Assembly (NCBI RefSeq): GCF_036669915.1
Contig: NC_089320.1
Coordinates: 20,845,982 to 20,909,981 of the forward strand
Origin: Pocillopora verrucosa
Taxonomy: Eukaryota > Cnidaria > Anthozoa > Scleractinia > Pocilloporidae
Reading direction: 5' to 3'
Length of the DNA stretch: 64,000 bases
Shown here: piece by piece, positions 1 to 12,603 of the stretch
How positions within the stretch are numbered: the stretch's first letter is position 1
How the letters are laid out: every line of letters begins with the position of its first letter
Notes under the pieces: generated by a model
Databases searched by the model: none
Told to the model about the DNA's origin: nothing
Seen by the model: only the letters and a program-made list of their open reading frames with translations
Position numbers and translations under genes: made by a program

Positions 1-173
1 ATCAGTATTGTATACAGCAGCCTGCGGAGCTAATCGAGGAAAAAGGTCATTAATTAAAGTTCAATTGTCTAAGAAAACTGTGGACTTAATCAGTTATGAA
101 TCTTACACGAAAGGATTTGAGTGATTGCATTTCTAGTCCTCCTTTTTCTCTTATCGCCCGGGCTTGATAATTT

Positions 174-1037
174 TCATAGGACACCGTACAGCGTAAGATT
201 CTCTAACATCATCTCGTATTCTTCATTGGCAACAGCTGCATCTTTCTCCATTTTCTTGACATGCACTTTGTTCATTTTCCATTTAAGAGCTGCTACCCGT
301 CTCCACGGACTAATTGATGAACCCCGGGGCGATTTCTCTTCAACCCTGTTTGACTGAGCCGCAGCCCCATTAGTCTTAACTTTGGTCAAGCTGGAAGTTT
401 GGTTCTCGTCGCTCGAGGAATTCTCAATGATTGTCATAGTCGGGATTTCAGGTTCACCGACGAGCTTCCCTTGGCTCTGAAACGAATCTACAGAGCCTAC
501 AACTCGTTGTCGTGTGAGGTTTGGTCTGATGCAAGCAGGCTTTCCTTGCATTCTGCCTCCACTTTGCTCACTCATGTCAGGTTCATGCAGTTGTAACAAC
601 GTTTCTGCAATTTGGAAATCACCTTGTGATTGTTGTGTGACGTCCAATTTCTCCTTGCAATTTCCTTTGCCGTGGTCACTACTCCAACATATTCTCTCGA
701 TCCCGTCTTGATTCCGCGATTGATGGTCGTTACGATCAAACGCCCTTTGATTAAATCTCTCAAATTGATCTTGGTCTTGTAATTCGGTACTTTTCAGTTC
801 CTCTTTCACTTCCAAGAATGGTCGCTCTAAATCTGTTTCATGTTTGTCTTCGCTGCGATTTTCACTGACTGCAATGACGTTTTTCCCTTCCTGGGTACGA
901 GTATTGTTATTCTTCACATTGTCTGCCACCGAAACCATATCGCAATTCCCACAAATGAGGAGAAATCTCAATCTTCTGCTTCGCGATGGTAGAGACAATT
1001 GAGTCATTGGTTTTCTCTTGTCGTCTTGACCTACCAT
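174..1037 (-). CDS. Unrecognised hydrophilic ORF, probably the last exon of a gene
   Basis: An open frame of 287 codons is unlikely by chance in sequence this AT-rich, so I treat it as probable coding sequence. I do not recognise the product. It has no signal peptide, membrane segment or known domain. It is rich in Glu, Gln, Ser and Asp, which suggests disorder. The only structured-looking part is the C-terminus (about residues 240-287), a basic then acidic stretch beginning SPWRRVAALKWKMNK that could form a helix. The first ATG (1037) may not be the true start: just upstream on this strand is a good splice acceptor (pyrimidine run ending AAAGTCAG), and the frame stays open through it. The ORF may therefore be a terminal exon whose earlier exons I could not place. 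No neighbour within 2 kb suggests a role. Confidence 0.4.
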   Translation of the reverse strand: MVGQDDKRKPMTQLSLPSRSRRLRFLLICGNCDMVSVADNVKNNNTRTQEGKNVIAVSENRSEDKHETDLERPFLEVKEELKSTELQDQDQFERFNQRAFDRNDHQSRNQDGIERICWSSDHGKGNCKEKLDVTQQSQGDFQIAETLLQLHEPDMSEQSGGRMQGKPACIRPNLTRQRVVGSVDSFQSQGKLVGEPEIPTMTIIENSSSDENQTSSLTKVKTNGAAAQSNRVEEKSPRGSSISPWRRVAALKWKMNKVHVKKMEKDAAVANEEYEMMLENLTLYGVL

Positions 1038-3424
1038 TTTGAATTTGCCTGACTTTACAAAAACAAAATTCGCCTACGCTTGTTAGTATGCGTGCCCAAG
1101 CTGTAATCCAACAGATTATGACCAAAAAGTTCTAAATCGAGGGATGTTTTAATCAAAACTTTTGATGACTAATTGAAGCAGAGATCGTCAGATCTTTTTT
1201 CATTGTGGAATAAGACATTTAACTGCCGGTATTACCAAATTTTCGATTCCCTTGATTGGTTCAGCGACTTATTATCAGATGAGAGGATGTCCAACTTATT
1301 TAAATGTCAGGACAGGAACAAAGTAATGATAAATTTTATCACAGGGATGAATAACCGGTGATGACAGGCGACGTGCCTCCTATGACAAGCGACAGTTGAG
1401 TTAGAACAGTTTTGAAACAGTAATTAATTGTATGTTTTTGGTTTGGATCTCCTTGTTGGTATAACTAATTTGCTAGAATTCGTGTTCTTCAAATTTCATT
1501 TAATTTAGACCAATGGAAGTGGACAGAAGTTGAGTACGACGTTCATGATGAACTGTAAACGGGGTTAAAGAAACTTCTTATCATCGGCTTTTAGCTTTTC
1601 CTACACTTTCTTTCAAATATTTGCCTTAACTGAGAAAGAGAAGTTTTTTGGCAATTTTTCTGAAGGGTTGATCATTTTTAGGCGGATTACAGGAAAGCGA
1701 AATAGAAATCAGAGTTCACTTTATGCCGTTTGCCGCCGCCATATACGTCATACGTGAAACTCGTGCTTCAACTCGGCAGTTGTAAAACTATTACGGCTGA
1801 ACAGGTTTACAAATAATGGATGTTATGCGCGAATCGAATACTTTATTTTTATCGGAGTTCCCGTTGATTGCGTAAATGTTTATGTAAAGTAGCTGAGCAG
1901 GATGCGCTACAACTGATTTAATCATTTATCTTTCTTGTTTACAACGTCCGTTTTAAAAAATGTCAAAGGATCTTGTGCACAGGGTATGTTGTCAATTTTT
2001 CCTCTTCTTCGAGGAAATGAAGACAAATCGTCGCTCTCTGCGCTTTGGGAATATTAAACTTTGTTTCTGGCCGGAGTTAGTGTGTTTCTCGACAGGATTG
2101 AATTGAATGAAACCAAACATATTTCAGCACTCTGGCGAAGGGCTGACACTTGAAACTTCAGCTTTAGAATTTCTTTACGTTGGCCAATTTATTTTATCAG
2201 CTCAGTTGATAAAATCAAATTACCTTGCAACACCCCCTAACGACGCAGCACCGCATTTTGTTTAGAAACTTAATCCCTTTATTCATATTGCAGTTTGGCT
2301 CGAGAAGGCTCTCTCGGCTTAATTTCGCCCTCATTAATTGGGCAGGGGTATACAAACTTCCACTTGGCTACACTCGATGCCGTACTGAATTTCGAGACAC
2401 TAATCCTTTGATTTGTGATAAGTAAGTACCAATTTTTATTTCAATCATTGTTTTAAGTGGTCACAGAGAATAAAACTGATCTTGACCAAGCCTCAGAACG
2501 TATGCCGACAATTCCCTATAAAGCAATAAATGACAATCCTTTTGAAAAGTTCCTCTACAATACTTGGTTACCGACAACTCTTTATTCTTCCCACGAAGCT
2601 TACTCCTTATCAAAAGCTAAAACCAACACATCTTGAATAATGCGGCTTTATTTGTTTTCAAAAGGTGCTTCTGAAACAATTAATAGCTCTTACTAGCACC
2701 AATCCTATAATCATATAAATTCAATCCTCTAATCTGAAACTGCAATTTAACTCTGTTGCTTCTTAAAGTAGACTGATCCCAGTATTAAAACGCTTCTGAA
2801 ATTAACTTTAAACGGCTTTCGTAAGAATAACATTGGCAGATCATTTACAATTTTCGCGGCAACTTTTTCCATGTCTATCATGAGATATGATCATTACATA
2901 ATCCGATCTTCTCGAATTGCAGCTATAAAATGACTTAAAAAGCTGCAAAAATTGCACGTTTTTTTTTGGCTCCATATCGCGAGACCAGTTTTTTTGTCAA
3001 AGCAGTTTGCGTAGTGAAGAGACAAGCGTAACTATGCTGCATTATGGCGCCGACCTTCGACTGATCCTTCCTCTGATAAAATAAAGAAATGTCGATCGAA
3101 AATTTCTCAGGCTGGTTCACTACTTTACACGATTCAAGTTGCCACAGAAGTTGAAAATGTAAGTCATTTCATTCGTCCTGCAAAATTTTCCTCGTCACAT
3201 AAAGAACCACAAAATACTAGCATGATAAGAAAGAAAATACCGCATTGAATGGGAAGAAGAAATCTGAAAAGAACTGACAATGATGGTGACGGATGAAAAA
3301 GATTGGAAATGATGATCTCAGAAAGTTTAGGGTCAGTATCTCAAGGTCTAAGTACCTCAACTTAATCCCTGCAAAGTTTTAAAAGGCATTGTAATAAAGT
3401 TCATTAAAGATTAACTCCAGTTCT
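1038..3424. other. Intergenic, no gene seen
   Basis: AT-rich sequence with short, unconvincing open frames only. A small perfect inverted repeat at about 2190-2215 (ATTTTATCA and its complement around a 6-7 base loop) is the only structure noticed. Upstream exons of the 174-1037 ORF could be hidden here, but I could not identify one. Confidence 0.5.
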
Positions 3425-5380
3425 TTAGAGATACCAGGCATAAACTTCAGCGCATGTTTTGCCATCATTGTCATTTACACTGACCCCCTTCAGCACTTCG
3501 CCGTACCACAGTTGAAGCTCTTGGCCGTGTTGGAAATATTCTGGATTGGAGAAGTCTTGGAAAACGAGGAATGGGGAATCTGGCCCGAATCCCGGAAGTG
3601 CGTACCAGGCAGACATCGCCTTGTCCCGGATAAACTTTTCACGTGGGAATAAGATTTCTTTGGACGACGTGGTGATGAAGGTCCCCAAGGGTGTGGTTCC
3701 GATGGAAGGATGATTTATTGAGCAACCCCACTTGCTGTAAAATGAACCATGTGCGTGTTTAGAATGAAAGTCGCCTTTCTCACACGTGACTTTGCCACTG
3801 ATATGGGCAACTTTGAGAGCGACGACAAATCCCTCCTGTGGGATAATGAAGATTCCAGGTTTACTTTGATTTGCACTGAAGCAGGCGTTGGTCACATTTA
3901 ATTTTCGCCATTTGCCTGAAAACGAAATGAAAAAGTTACGTCATCTTTGTTATTTTCATGAAAGCTTAACAGGATGTTAGATAGAGCTGCATGGTAATAA
4001 CCATTCAGTCGATCTTTGCATGGTCAAGTTAAAGTCTCTCCCCGAGAACAACCTGGGAAGGTCTCCTCAATCTGGTTAAAAGCGTTTGCAATTCTCTTCA
4101 ATTATTGTCACTGCCTATTTCAAGGCTATTCTTTCGTTGTGAGCTCGTAAATTTCAATTGTTAGTAAGTATTCGAGAGGCGAACAAAGAATCGGAGGTTT
4201 ATTGACTTTTCGCAAATAGACAATAGTCTGAATAGCCCATGCCCACATAAACATTTTACAAGCGTTTGCACGTTTTGAAAGAAGCCAATTCTTGACGTTG
4301 CTGATCCTAAAAGTAAACAAGACGCTTGTCCCAATACGAACCTGGTAAAGAGCTTTGCTCACAATCGAGGACTCTGGAGCTCAGAGTTAGAGGATCTAAC
4401 TCGCAGATATGAAGCTCTAATTCTCGTGGGAAATTTAGATTTTTATTTGTCTCACGCTCATGATTAAAAAATATCATTTCTCTTTATCGGACGAAAAGCT
4501 ACAAAGTAACCATCTTTCCCTCCCTAAGTCAATTTTACACGGCATCTATAAAGTATACTGTTATTTTTTAATCTTCTTGTAGATCTTATCTAGTGTTTAT
4601 GCCCCATGATCACAGCTCAAGTCGGCTCGATTTACAAGACTAAATTTGACTTCAAATGGAGCTACCGCTTGACTAAAATGAACCTTGACCAAATGATCAA
4701 CTGAGGTGCAAGTGAAAGATATTAATTAAGATTGGAAAGGATTATAGTGTATTACAAACTGACCGTTTGAAACGTTCCCGATATAAAAGCTAAAAAACAA
4801 ATACAATATGATTTTGGCAGCCTTGCAAGAATTATATTTCGACATTTATGAACTCTGAATTTGGCAAGCATGTCTCTATGAACCTCTCTTTCTCTATGAA
4901 AGAAAAAGTTTTCTTGTTATCCTCGGTTGGATGTGTAAAACAAATTTGAGAGTAAAATAGTCAAGAAATGTCAGCATATCAGAAATTCTTTAAGCTCAAC
5001 TGGTCCTAAACGCCTTTCTTTCTAGACGTGCCTCGTTAAAGAAACCCTCGAGAATGGAATAAGTTCAAACTGTAGTTTGCTTGTAATCAGATGTCTTTTT
5101 AACGAAGAATATTCGCCTTGATTGAAAGCACTTTTATTTTTTGACAAACGGTCTGATAAGCAAGGCAAACTGAAAGACAAGTTCTTGTTTATAGCTTACC
5201 TGGACTTCTAGGACACATCATTTGCATGCCCTGTCTCAACGACCCTGCCTCTTGTTTCAGTAGATTCCTCAGTTGTTCTTCTTGCTGCGCGGAAAATTCA
5301 CCGCAACAACTTAATTTGGCTATTACACCTTGACAAAAGATTGAAGTAATCGCGCCCAATAGCAACAGAAATCTGGCCAT
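3425..5380 (-). CDS. Secreted protein of unknown function, paralogue 1 (two exons)
   Basis: Exons 5380-5200 and 3915-3425 join in phase 1 (donor CCAG|GTAAGC, acceptor TTTTCAG|GC) to give 223 aa. The start at 5380 is chosen because it opens directly into a signal peptide (MARFLLLLGAITSIFCQGVIA). An upstream in-frame Met would put charged residues before it. The mature protein has a short helical N-terminal part bounded by Cys residues (SCCGEF to MMCPRS), then a beta-rich C-terminal module of about 150 aa with the motifs PQEGFVVALKVAHISG, KWGCSINHP, GQELQLWYGE and a terminal AWYL. I do not recognise the family. Its closest relative in view is the divergent gene at 9672-11533, which shares the architecture, the Cys positions and the intron position and phase. 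Secretion is inferred from the signal peptide; function is unknown. Confidence 0.78.
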
Positions 5381-8300
5381 GTCGAATGCAAGGACTGTTT
5401 GTTTGTTTTTTTTTTCACGCGTGGCCCTCAAATAGACCAGTTCCTGATATCACAGGTATCAGCGTTCAATGAGAAGGGGGCCTCATTAGAATGCTTTAAA
5501 AGCAGGATTGACGCCTACAACTGTTAAAATGTTTTCATCGGCTCAACACAAATTGCGCAGATCCGTCTGTTACCACGTATCCTTTGAAATTGGATGAGAG
5601 CGGATTTGTCTGGCGGAAGGATTATTGCACGGGAGGTAAATCAAAAGCGGTGTTAAATTGATTTTGGAGTACGCGTTATAATACCAAGAATATAATTTTA
5701 AAATACGTAAAGTTTCAGCGAGTAAGTCAAGAAAAAATAAAAGCGTTTCACCTCCTTAGAGAGAGGTAAATCACAGTGGCAAAGCTAAGAAATCTTTTAA
5801 GAATCCATGTTTATTCTGAACGTTAATATTTCATAAAATATGTCTCAGTAGTTTCTGCGCAACAAGCGACAGCAACCGTTACGAAATTATTTTGCAAACT
5901 ATTTTTACTGTCGATGTCATTGAAAAACGCAAAAACCAATTTAAACTTCAGGAAAGGAAATTGAGGGCTCCAAGCGAAACAACTGTGAATTAACAGTATA
6001 TCAAGTATTCACAGCACGTTATTTTCGTAGGTTAACAGATTACGTCAGAGTTTTTTTTACAATGTCATCGGCGGGAAGACATGTTTTGGATGTCAATTGC
6101 GTTCCAGGAGAAAATAATTTTAGATTGTTTGGCAATAAAAATGGAAAAAGCATACAAATAGACAAACTAAAAAAATTTCACAAAAATTTATAGTCATACT
6201 TTTCTTCTCGTTCCTTTTTTCAGTGAGTAGTACAATACTGATTGCAAAGTCTAAATTCTTGCAAGAGAATTCTGGGAGGTTCTAACAATTCCAGAATTAT
6301 ATGCTCAAATTTCGTTACAAGGGCCCCGGCCTCAGTTCGGGAAAAATTATTACCACTAAAAATGCCCGGAAAAAGGAGTTTTTTTCGATGTTTAAATATG
6401 ATGTGGTCTATTTCAATTTTCGGATTTTGTTCAACAATTCCTGATAAACATCGAAGGTCCACATCCTAATATATCGTGTAAAAGCTGCTTTGTGTCTAAC
6501 AGCGGATGCTTGTCGGTAAGCGCAACCACTATTTGTACCTTAATTATAACTTGTTAAACAAAATCGGGTTAATATTGCTTTTTGATGTTTAGCGCCTTAG
6601 GGAAAACTTGTATCGTGAGCTACGTGGAAGTTTGGGGAAATATGCAAATGTAAGAAAAGGAAGGCCCAAGAGGACTCGCAGGTGGGCGGATTAGAAGTTA
6701 TCGCTTCAAGTCTGGTTTGAACTTATACAAAAAAAAGCTTAAAAATTTTCAGCTTCTTTTACATTGAGAAACGGTCTTAAGGCATGAATTGTGGGCATCT
6801 TTTTCAAGCTCAAAGATTAGATAATGATGAAAATGTCAGTTGAAGAAGTACCTCCTTCTTCGTGTGTTCGAGGGGGGTTGGATTTTCCAGTCTGCCAGAA
6901 ATGACGCATAAGCTATTGTGTTTTCGCTCAGTTGGAGAGACCTGAGCAGGAGACAAAAGTCTACCGGCAGAGCAGAAAAAAATGAGCTTGATGTGCACGC
7001 AATCTTGATTGCCTCTCAGTCGAAATAGTTTTGGAATGATATGACAGAATAAATCTTTATGTCATTCTGCATGGCGGAGGACCGTCCGCAATGGGTTCAG
7101 GGCGTTTGCACTTTGAACTTAGATCAGTTTAAGTGGAGAGAGACATAGAGTTTTGAAGAGGAAGAGTTTGGGAAAATGGCCAAGAACTGGTCAGTAGGAG
7201 CTGATGATGTAAGTTACTAAAGCATCTTTTCGCTTTAAAAGCAGAGAAAAAGGGAAAGACTCTTCTTGAAAAATGAAAATAGATACAGTCCTATTACACT
7301 GGCATAGAACGAGAAATTTATCTGTTCAAAATGACGAAATGTAGCAATTCGTGATTTGTATTGACATTGTGTAATCATCTTTGTACGCCCCTGGAGGCTG
7401 GGAAATGGTCGAAAACTTTATCCGTTTCCGTAACCTAGCTAAATTTTAATTTTATTTACCGTTATTTCACTTTTTCCTTAAACTAAATTTAATTAAATTT
7501 TAGCTTCAATTCAAGGCTTACATCATGAACTGGCATCATATTATCGCGCTATGCGTGTCAAGATCCTAGGTCAGTTACCCACACTAGGTCGAGATTGGGC
7601 GGAAAGACGGAAAGACTCAAAGAATCTTGGCAAACAAAATAATGAAGCGAAAAATTTGATTGTTTAAGAACAAAATACTATCTTTTCACGACGGAAAGCT
7701 AATTTCCGGAATTTTCAGAACGCCGCACGTCTCCAAGCCCGTCTAAATCGACTGCATGACGGCAATCAACTTCTTTTACATTTTTTACTTACTTTCCTAG
7801 CAAAAAAAACATGCTGTGAACTCTGACGTTATTCGACTTTATTTTCCACGTAACAATCATACTACTAAAGTCATAATTTAAGCTTATCGAAAATGTTGCT
7901 AAGGTGTTAACGTAGTATTGGCTGGACATCAATACTGATTTTATACCGCAAGACCTTTGCATTTTCTTAGAGGCTTTTCGCTCACGAATCTTTTCAGTAC
8001 ATCTCATTCTTTTATTTTATGTAGTAGGAATTGATATCTTTTAATATCTGTTTGCACGGTCAAAAAGACTCCATGTAACAAGTTTTTTGAAAGGAAATAT
8101 TTGATACTAGGCTGGATAAAACTACTGCTGAAAAAGCGCGAATTCCGTTTTGGAATCCGTCAAGAGGACCGCACATGTACCAACTGATTTCCTAAAATAA
8201 TAAAATAACTTGATCCCACAGGAAGTTTTACCTGCATATGTCGACATAGAAATGCACAGCGTAACTTAACCTTTATCTTAATTCTTCTCTAAGAAATCTA

Positions 8301-9671
8301 GCGGCGAAAACTTATTTCAAAATAAAATTTATCTTTGGCCGCACTAACAATTCGTTAGAATTTCAAGCCGTTCCTATGGGTGTGTATTGTCATGACCGAC
8401 AATAGTTGCCGTCCTGAAAGAGGATAAAAGTAGAAATCAAGACGAGCTTTTCTTCTCTTTTTTCCAAAAGATCTCTTTGGGAAGCGTCCAAAAACGTTTG
8501 GAACTTCGTTCTGTATGCACCAGGTTATTTGATCCTAAATTTCTGCCGAAATATTCCCAACACTCAAAAGACCAAAGGCTCAAGCAGTTTCTATTTCTAA
8601 GAAGCTTACAATTTTAATACGCTAACAATTATAATCGAACAAGTATAATCTTTCGAAATTATAACCAAGAGAACATTTCGTAAAAGGCTCAGAAAGATTT
8701 CATCAACTACTTTATCTTCACGTGAACCTCCTTCGATTTTAGTTCTTTCACAGAGCAGACTCGTTTGATGTATTCTTTACGTATATACTCTCATTCAAAC
8801 AAAACCGTGTTCCTCACAAAAAGTAAGAAGCTTAGCATGATTTCGCGAACGGAAAAAGTTAGACTTTGTTCTAGCTATTCTAATGGTAGAGTACTTTGAA
8901 TTTTAAGCTCCATTTATTTGAAAGGGTGACCTTGCGATCAGCCAAGATTATATGGAACCAAGCAAACTCACATACTTTTATCAGCTGTTCTTTCTCCGCG
9001 GAATTTCAACGCTGACCTCTGGTAGTGCTGAACTTGGCGGTACATTACAAGCTGCGGCGATAAGCTGCTTACGCCGAACATAATGGAACGTGAATTGGTT
9101 GATGGTTACATTCTTTAATCTTACGAGGTTTGCCATTCATGCGAGCTGAAAACTTTCGCATGTCGACGTGATTGCATTGTAGGAAAAGCGGTTATGAGGA
9201 AAAAAAGGTCCGAACGTGATGGAAACGGTTTTCATCGAATTCAAAGTTCAGGAATGTAAGTAATCCTAAACTGTCATGCAACTTTGTGAATTTGATTAAA
9301 TTCAGTAACTTGGCCGGCATTGTTTCAATCTTTGCAGACGACTTTTAAAGATGCCGCCTCAAATTTTCTTCCATTTAGTGTGGACTAAAACGAACCCAAT
9401 CACCAATGAAGATTATCCTTTTAATGGAAGACCGCCCACGCACATTTAATTTGCCTTTTTTACGTTATAGTTTTAGTAAAAATATCTGAGACCTCTGCCC
9501 CCTTAAAATTCTTGGTCCGATTATAAGTTTGTGAAACTTTAACTTTACGGTTTTATAACTAATCACCGCGTTCACCTTTTAGGTTGATCCAGTGAAGACA
9601 TCGTCAATTTTTTTCGCCCAAAAGATTGAAGAACTTGCATTGTCCCAGCAACTCGGCCCCGAAGTTCAAAA
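5381..9671. other. Intergenic between the divergent secreted-protein paralogues
   Basis: About 4.3 kb of AT-rich sequence separates the start codons of the two head-to-head genes. It should contain both promoters. I see no convincing TATA box or conserved element, and the open frames inside (for example 6220-6469 on both strands) look like chance. Confidence 0.45.
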
Positions 9672-11533
9672 ATGACGACTTCCCGATTGTTGGTAATGCT
9701 AATCGCAGCTGGTTGTTGTGCGATTTTGTGCAACGGATCTCAGTCTTGTGGTTTACTACATCAGAATGTTACAAAGGGAATTGACAGAGTGTTAGTCAGT
9801 GAACGTCATTCGTTTGGAGCAGACTTTAGGAACTTTTGTCTTTCCTATGAAAAAGGTATGTTTGCTAGAATTACGCCACAAACAACACAGTAGAGTGCCA
9901 GCTGCCTTCATTACCATAAGGGGAATTTTATATAACGCAAACAGTTTTCATCTACATAATGCAAGCATGAAAGAAAATTGCTTTACTCGGAAATATATTT
10001 CAGTCACAACTTGACCAATTTCCTCTTTATTGGTAATCGAGCCAAGACGCTTAAATACTAAAGCAAATTCAGGAAACACTATGCGCCTTATTCCGCGAAA
10101 CCTACACATCTGAAATTAAATCTTCGCAAATTCTTTCGTTGGAAAAGGTTGCATGAGCTAATTTCAGTGCTGCTAAACTTCGAAACAGAGAGAAACACGT
10201 TTACGCTTGTAATAAGAAATGTGTGAAAAATGATGAGAATACCCTGATTAAAAAAAACACGAAACCCTCGCAATTCGCGGAACTTGTGATCATAACAAAC
10301 TCAGTAAACAGAAAATTCCTATTTTTGCAGTCCTTTATTCGTAACACCAAAGAGACATACTTATTTGCTGGTCTTAAAAAAGCTTTACCACTTTGTTGAC
10401 ATTTCTCTAAACCCAATTGCAAAAGAGATACAAAATAGAAGTGAATCATTTATAGACCTAAAATCAGTCACTGTTCTATGTTGAATCTACTTAACATCCG
10501 TTCAAACTTAACATCCGTTTTCATCCCGCAAAGCTCTACCCGCTTTCCTCTACGCCTTCCCAGACCTAAGACGTATTCGCTCACTGCGCAACTAGAGATG
10601 CATGCCCTATCGTACCGGTTTCTTAATAAACGGTAGTGATAGGCACGCGGGAAAATGCAATACTCTACCGATTTTCAATTTGAAATTGGTGAATGTTGTG
10701 AGCTAAAGGCTTTGGGCATCAATGCAAGAGGAAAGTTTAAGTCTTTGTTCACCGTAGATCACACAAAGCGTATAAAATTGTAATCCAATGAAGAAATTTA
10801 AGTTTACTTTCAGTTCTAAAATAAACATACAAAAACAGAACCCTCCAAAGCCCACAACTGAACCAAAAATAGGTCTGAAATTTAAACGATTGATATCTGA
10901 ATAAGCTTAGTTCTGCTTTCAACCTGGGAATACAGATAAGCCAAATTTCCTAAGCAAATTGAGGTCAATTACAAATGAAAAATTATCGGATCTATTTCCA
11001 CTAAGTCACCGACGCCATTTACATCAAATTGATTTAACTTGTTTAATCTTTTCACAGAGAAGTGGCTGAGCTTAACAAAAGGAGCTGTCTGCTTTGGAGG
11101 GAGTGGCAACGAATATGCCACCCTTGTGGTACCAATAGAGGGCTTCCTAATGTCAGTCAAATTGACCCACGTCAGTGGACTCAGCTCATGCAAAAGAAAT
11201 TCTCCCCAATACAACAGTAACTGGGGTTGCTCTCGCAATCATCCTGAACACGGCAGATCGCCCTTTAACGTTGTCGTAACGACGGCACCCAGAAATGACA
11301 TTCTCTTTCCGACACATTTTTTTCTTCAACACAACAAGGGATCCTATTGGTACGACAAACCAGAAGTGGACCCTCACTCACCGGAAATAATCCTTACAGA
11401 TGCATCAAATCCCATTTATGTTGCTATGGGCCAAGAGCTCCGTGTGTGGTTTGGAGAAGACCTGTTGAAGTCTGGTGTGAAGAAAAAAGGAGGTAAAGTC
11501 TGTATAACCGCGCAAGCCTGGTACAAGCATTGA
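9672..11533 (+). CDS. Secreted protein of unknown function, paralogue 2 (two exons)
   Basis: Exons 9672-9855 and 11058-11533 join in phase 1 (donor AAAAG|GTATGT, acceptor TTTTCACAG|AG) to give 219 aa. The N-terminus is a signal peptide (MTTSRLLVMLIAAGCCAILC). A Cys-bounded helical segment follows (SCGLL to FCLSYE), then the same beta-rich module as paralogue 1: EKWLSLT, CFGG, PIEGFLMSVKLTHVSG, NWGCSRNHPEHG, ILFPTHFF, GQELRVWFGE, and a final AWYKH. The WGCS-NHP block, the GQEL-W-GE block and the C-terminal Cys before AWY are conserved between the two and are the best family signature. The N-terminal halves are more diverged. The two copies face away from each other, so they arose by inverted duplication or a later inversion. 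Function is unknown. Confidence 0.78.
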
Positions 11534-12603
11534 GCTGTCTACATGTCACGTGACCAATTAATGCATATGTTGCCCGAATAAATTTCAGAACGACCTCAAG
11601 GGAAAAAACTGACTTTTGAAGCTACTTTGCTCAGTTGAGTTGTAATTTACGAAAGACTATCTCTTAGAGTATTTTAAAGTTTTATTTAAAAAGTTAGACA
11701 AGTCGGAAATAAGACAAGATGCCTAAGGCTTACGTTGACAGTTCAGACTTTGAATCACAATCCTACCACTCAGTGTAAAAGAAAATTTAAAGGAACTTCA
11801 GCATTTATCTCCCCCCATAACCAATTAATTTTCAGTTTACTCAATAGTAAATACCGAACCCCTTTCTCATAGCCTAAGAAAATAAAGAGAAAGCAGTCAG
11901 TTTCAGGCTTCAGTTATTGGTGACCACGTGAGAAGAAGAGATTTTAACTGGCCTGAAACAAACCAGCTCGCTATTTCAAGCAGGATTCATAGGTGTCACA
12001 GTGGAGAGGCAATAGGTTTTTGACCCCCCCCCCCCCTCCGAAAAAAAGTGAGAAACAGCCCCTTCCCCCCAAACCCCTCTCCTCCTCCCTGCCACTTTTT
12101 GTTGCGCAAATTATCGCAAGCGCAGCAGAGACTAGCATGGTAGACTATTCAACCTCGGTGTTTAATTTCTAATCATTTCATCACGCTTGCTGGTATTTTT
12201 TAATAGCTTCCTGCTTATACATTGCCTAAATCAATTACGCTTACATTGGACAATGATTGCAAAGAGTTTGCAAGCACCAAATGACCACGTACAGTGCAGT
12301 GCAAGATGGAAAATTTAAGTCGGGGTGTGCGTTAGCCTTGGTGACGAAGAGCTCTTCTACATCTCGAAACGCTCTCGCAGCTTTTGCGACCGAAGAGTTG
12401 ATGTAAGGACTGTGAAAAGCGGCCTCTTTATAGCAAAGTGAAATTTTAATGTAAGTATAAGAGAAAGAAACAAAATATTCAGGATAGCCGATGGTACTGA
12501 GGTATAATACTTTTTTTTTATAGGTGCAGCTCGGATAACAAATAGCTTACGTGGTTGATGAGATTGTTCATAGCTCAGACTTGTCGTGCTGGCTCGTTCG
12601 CGT
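11534..12603. other. Intergenic with poly-C tract
   Basis: Non-coding. It contains a run of 13 C at 12024-12036 followed by a pyrimidine-rich stretch to about 12095. That is a potential G-quadruplex on the minus strand, roughly 0.5 kb beyond the stop of the next gene. Confidence 0.45.

Noticed and set aside
10088..10449. Short minus-strand frames inside the intron of secreted paralogue 2
   Set aside because: Short and hydrophobic with no start context or homology; consistent with chance in AT-rich intron.
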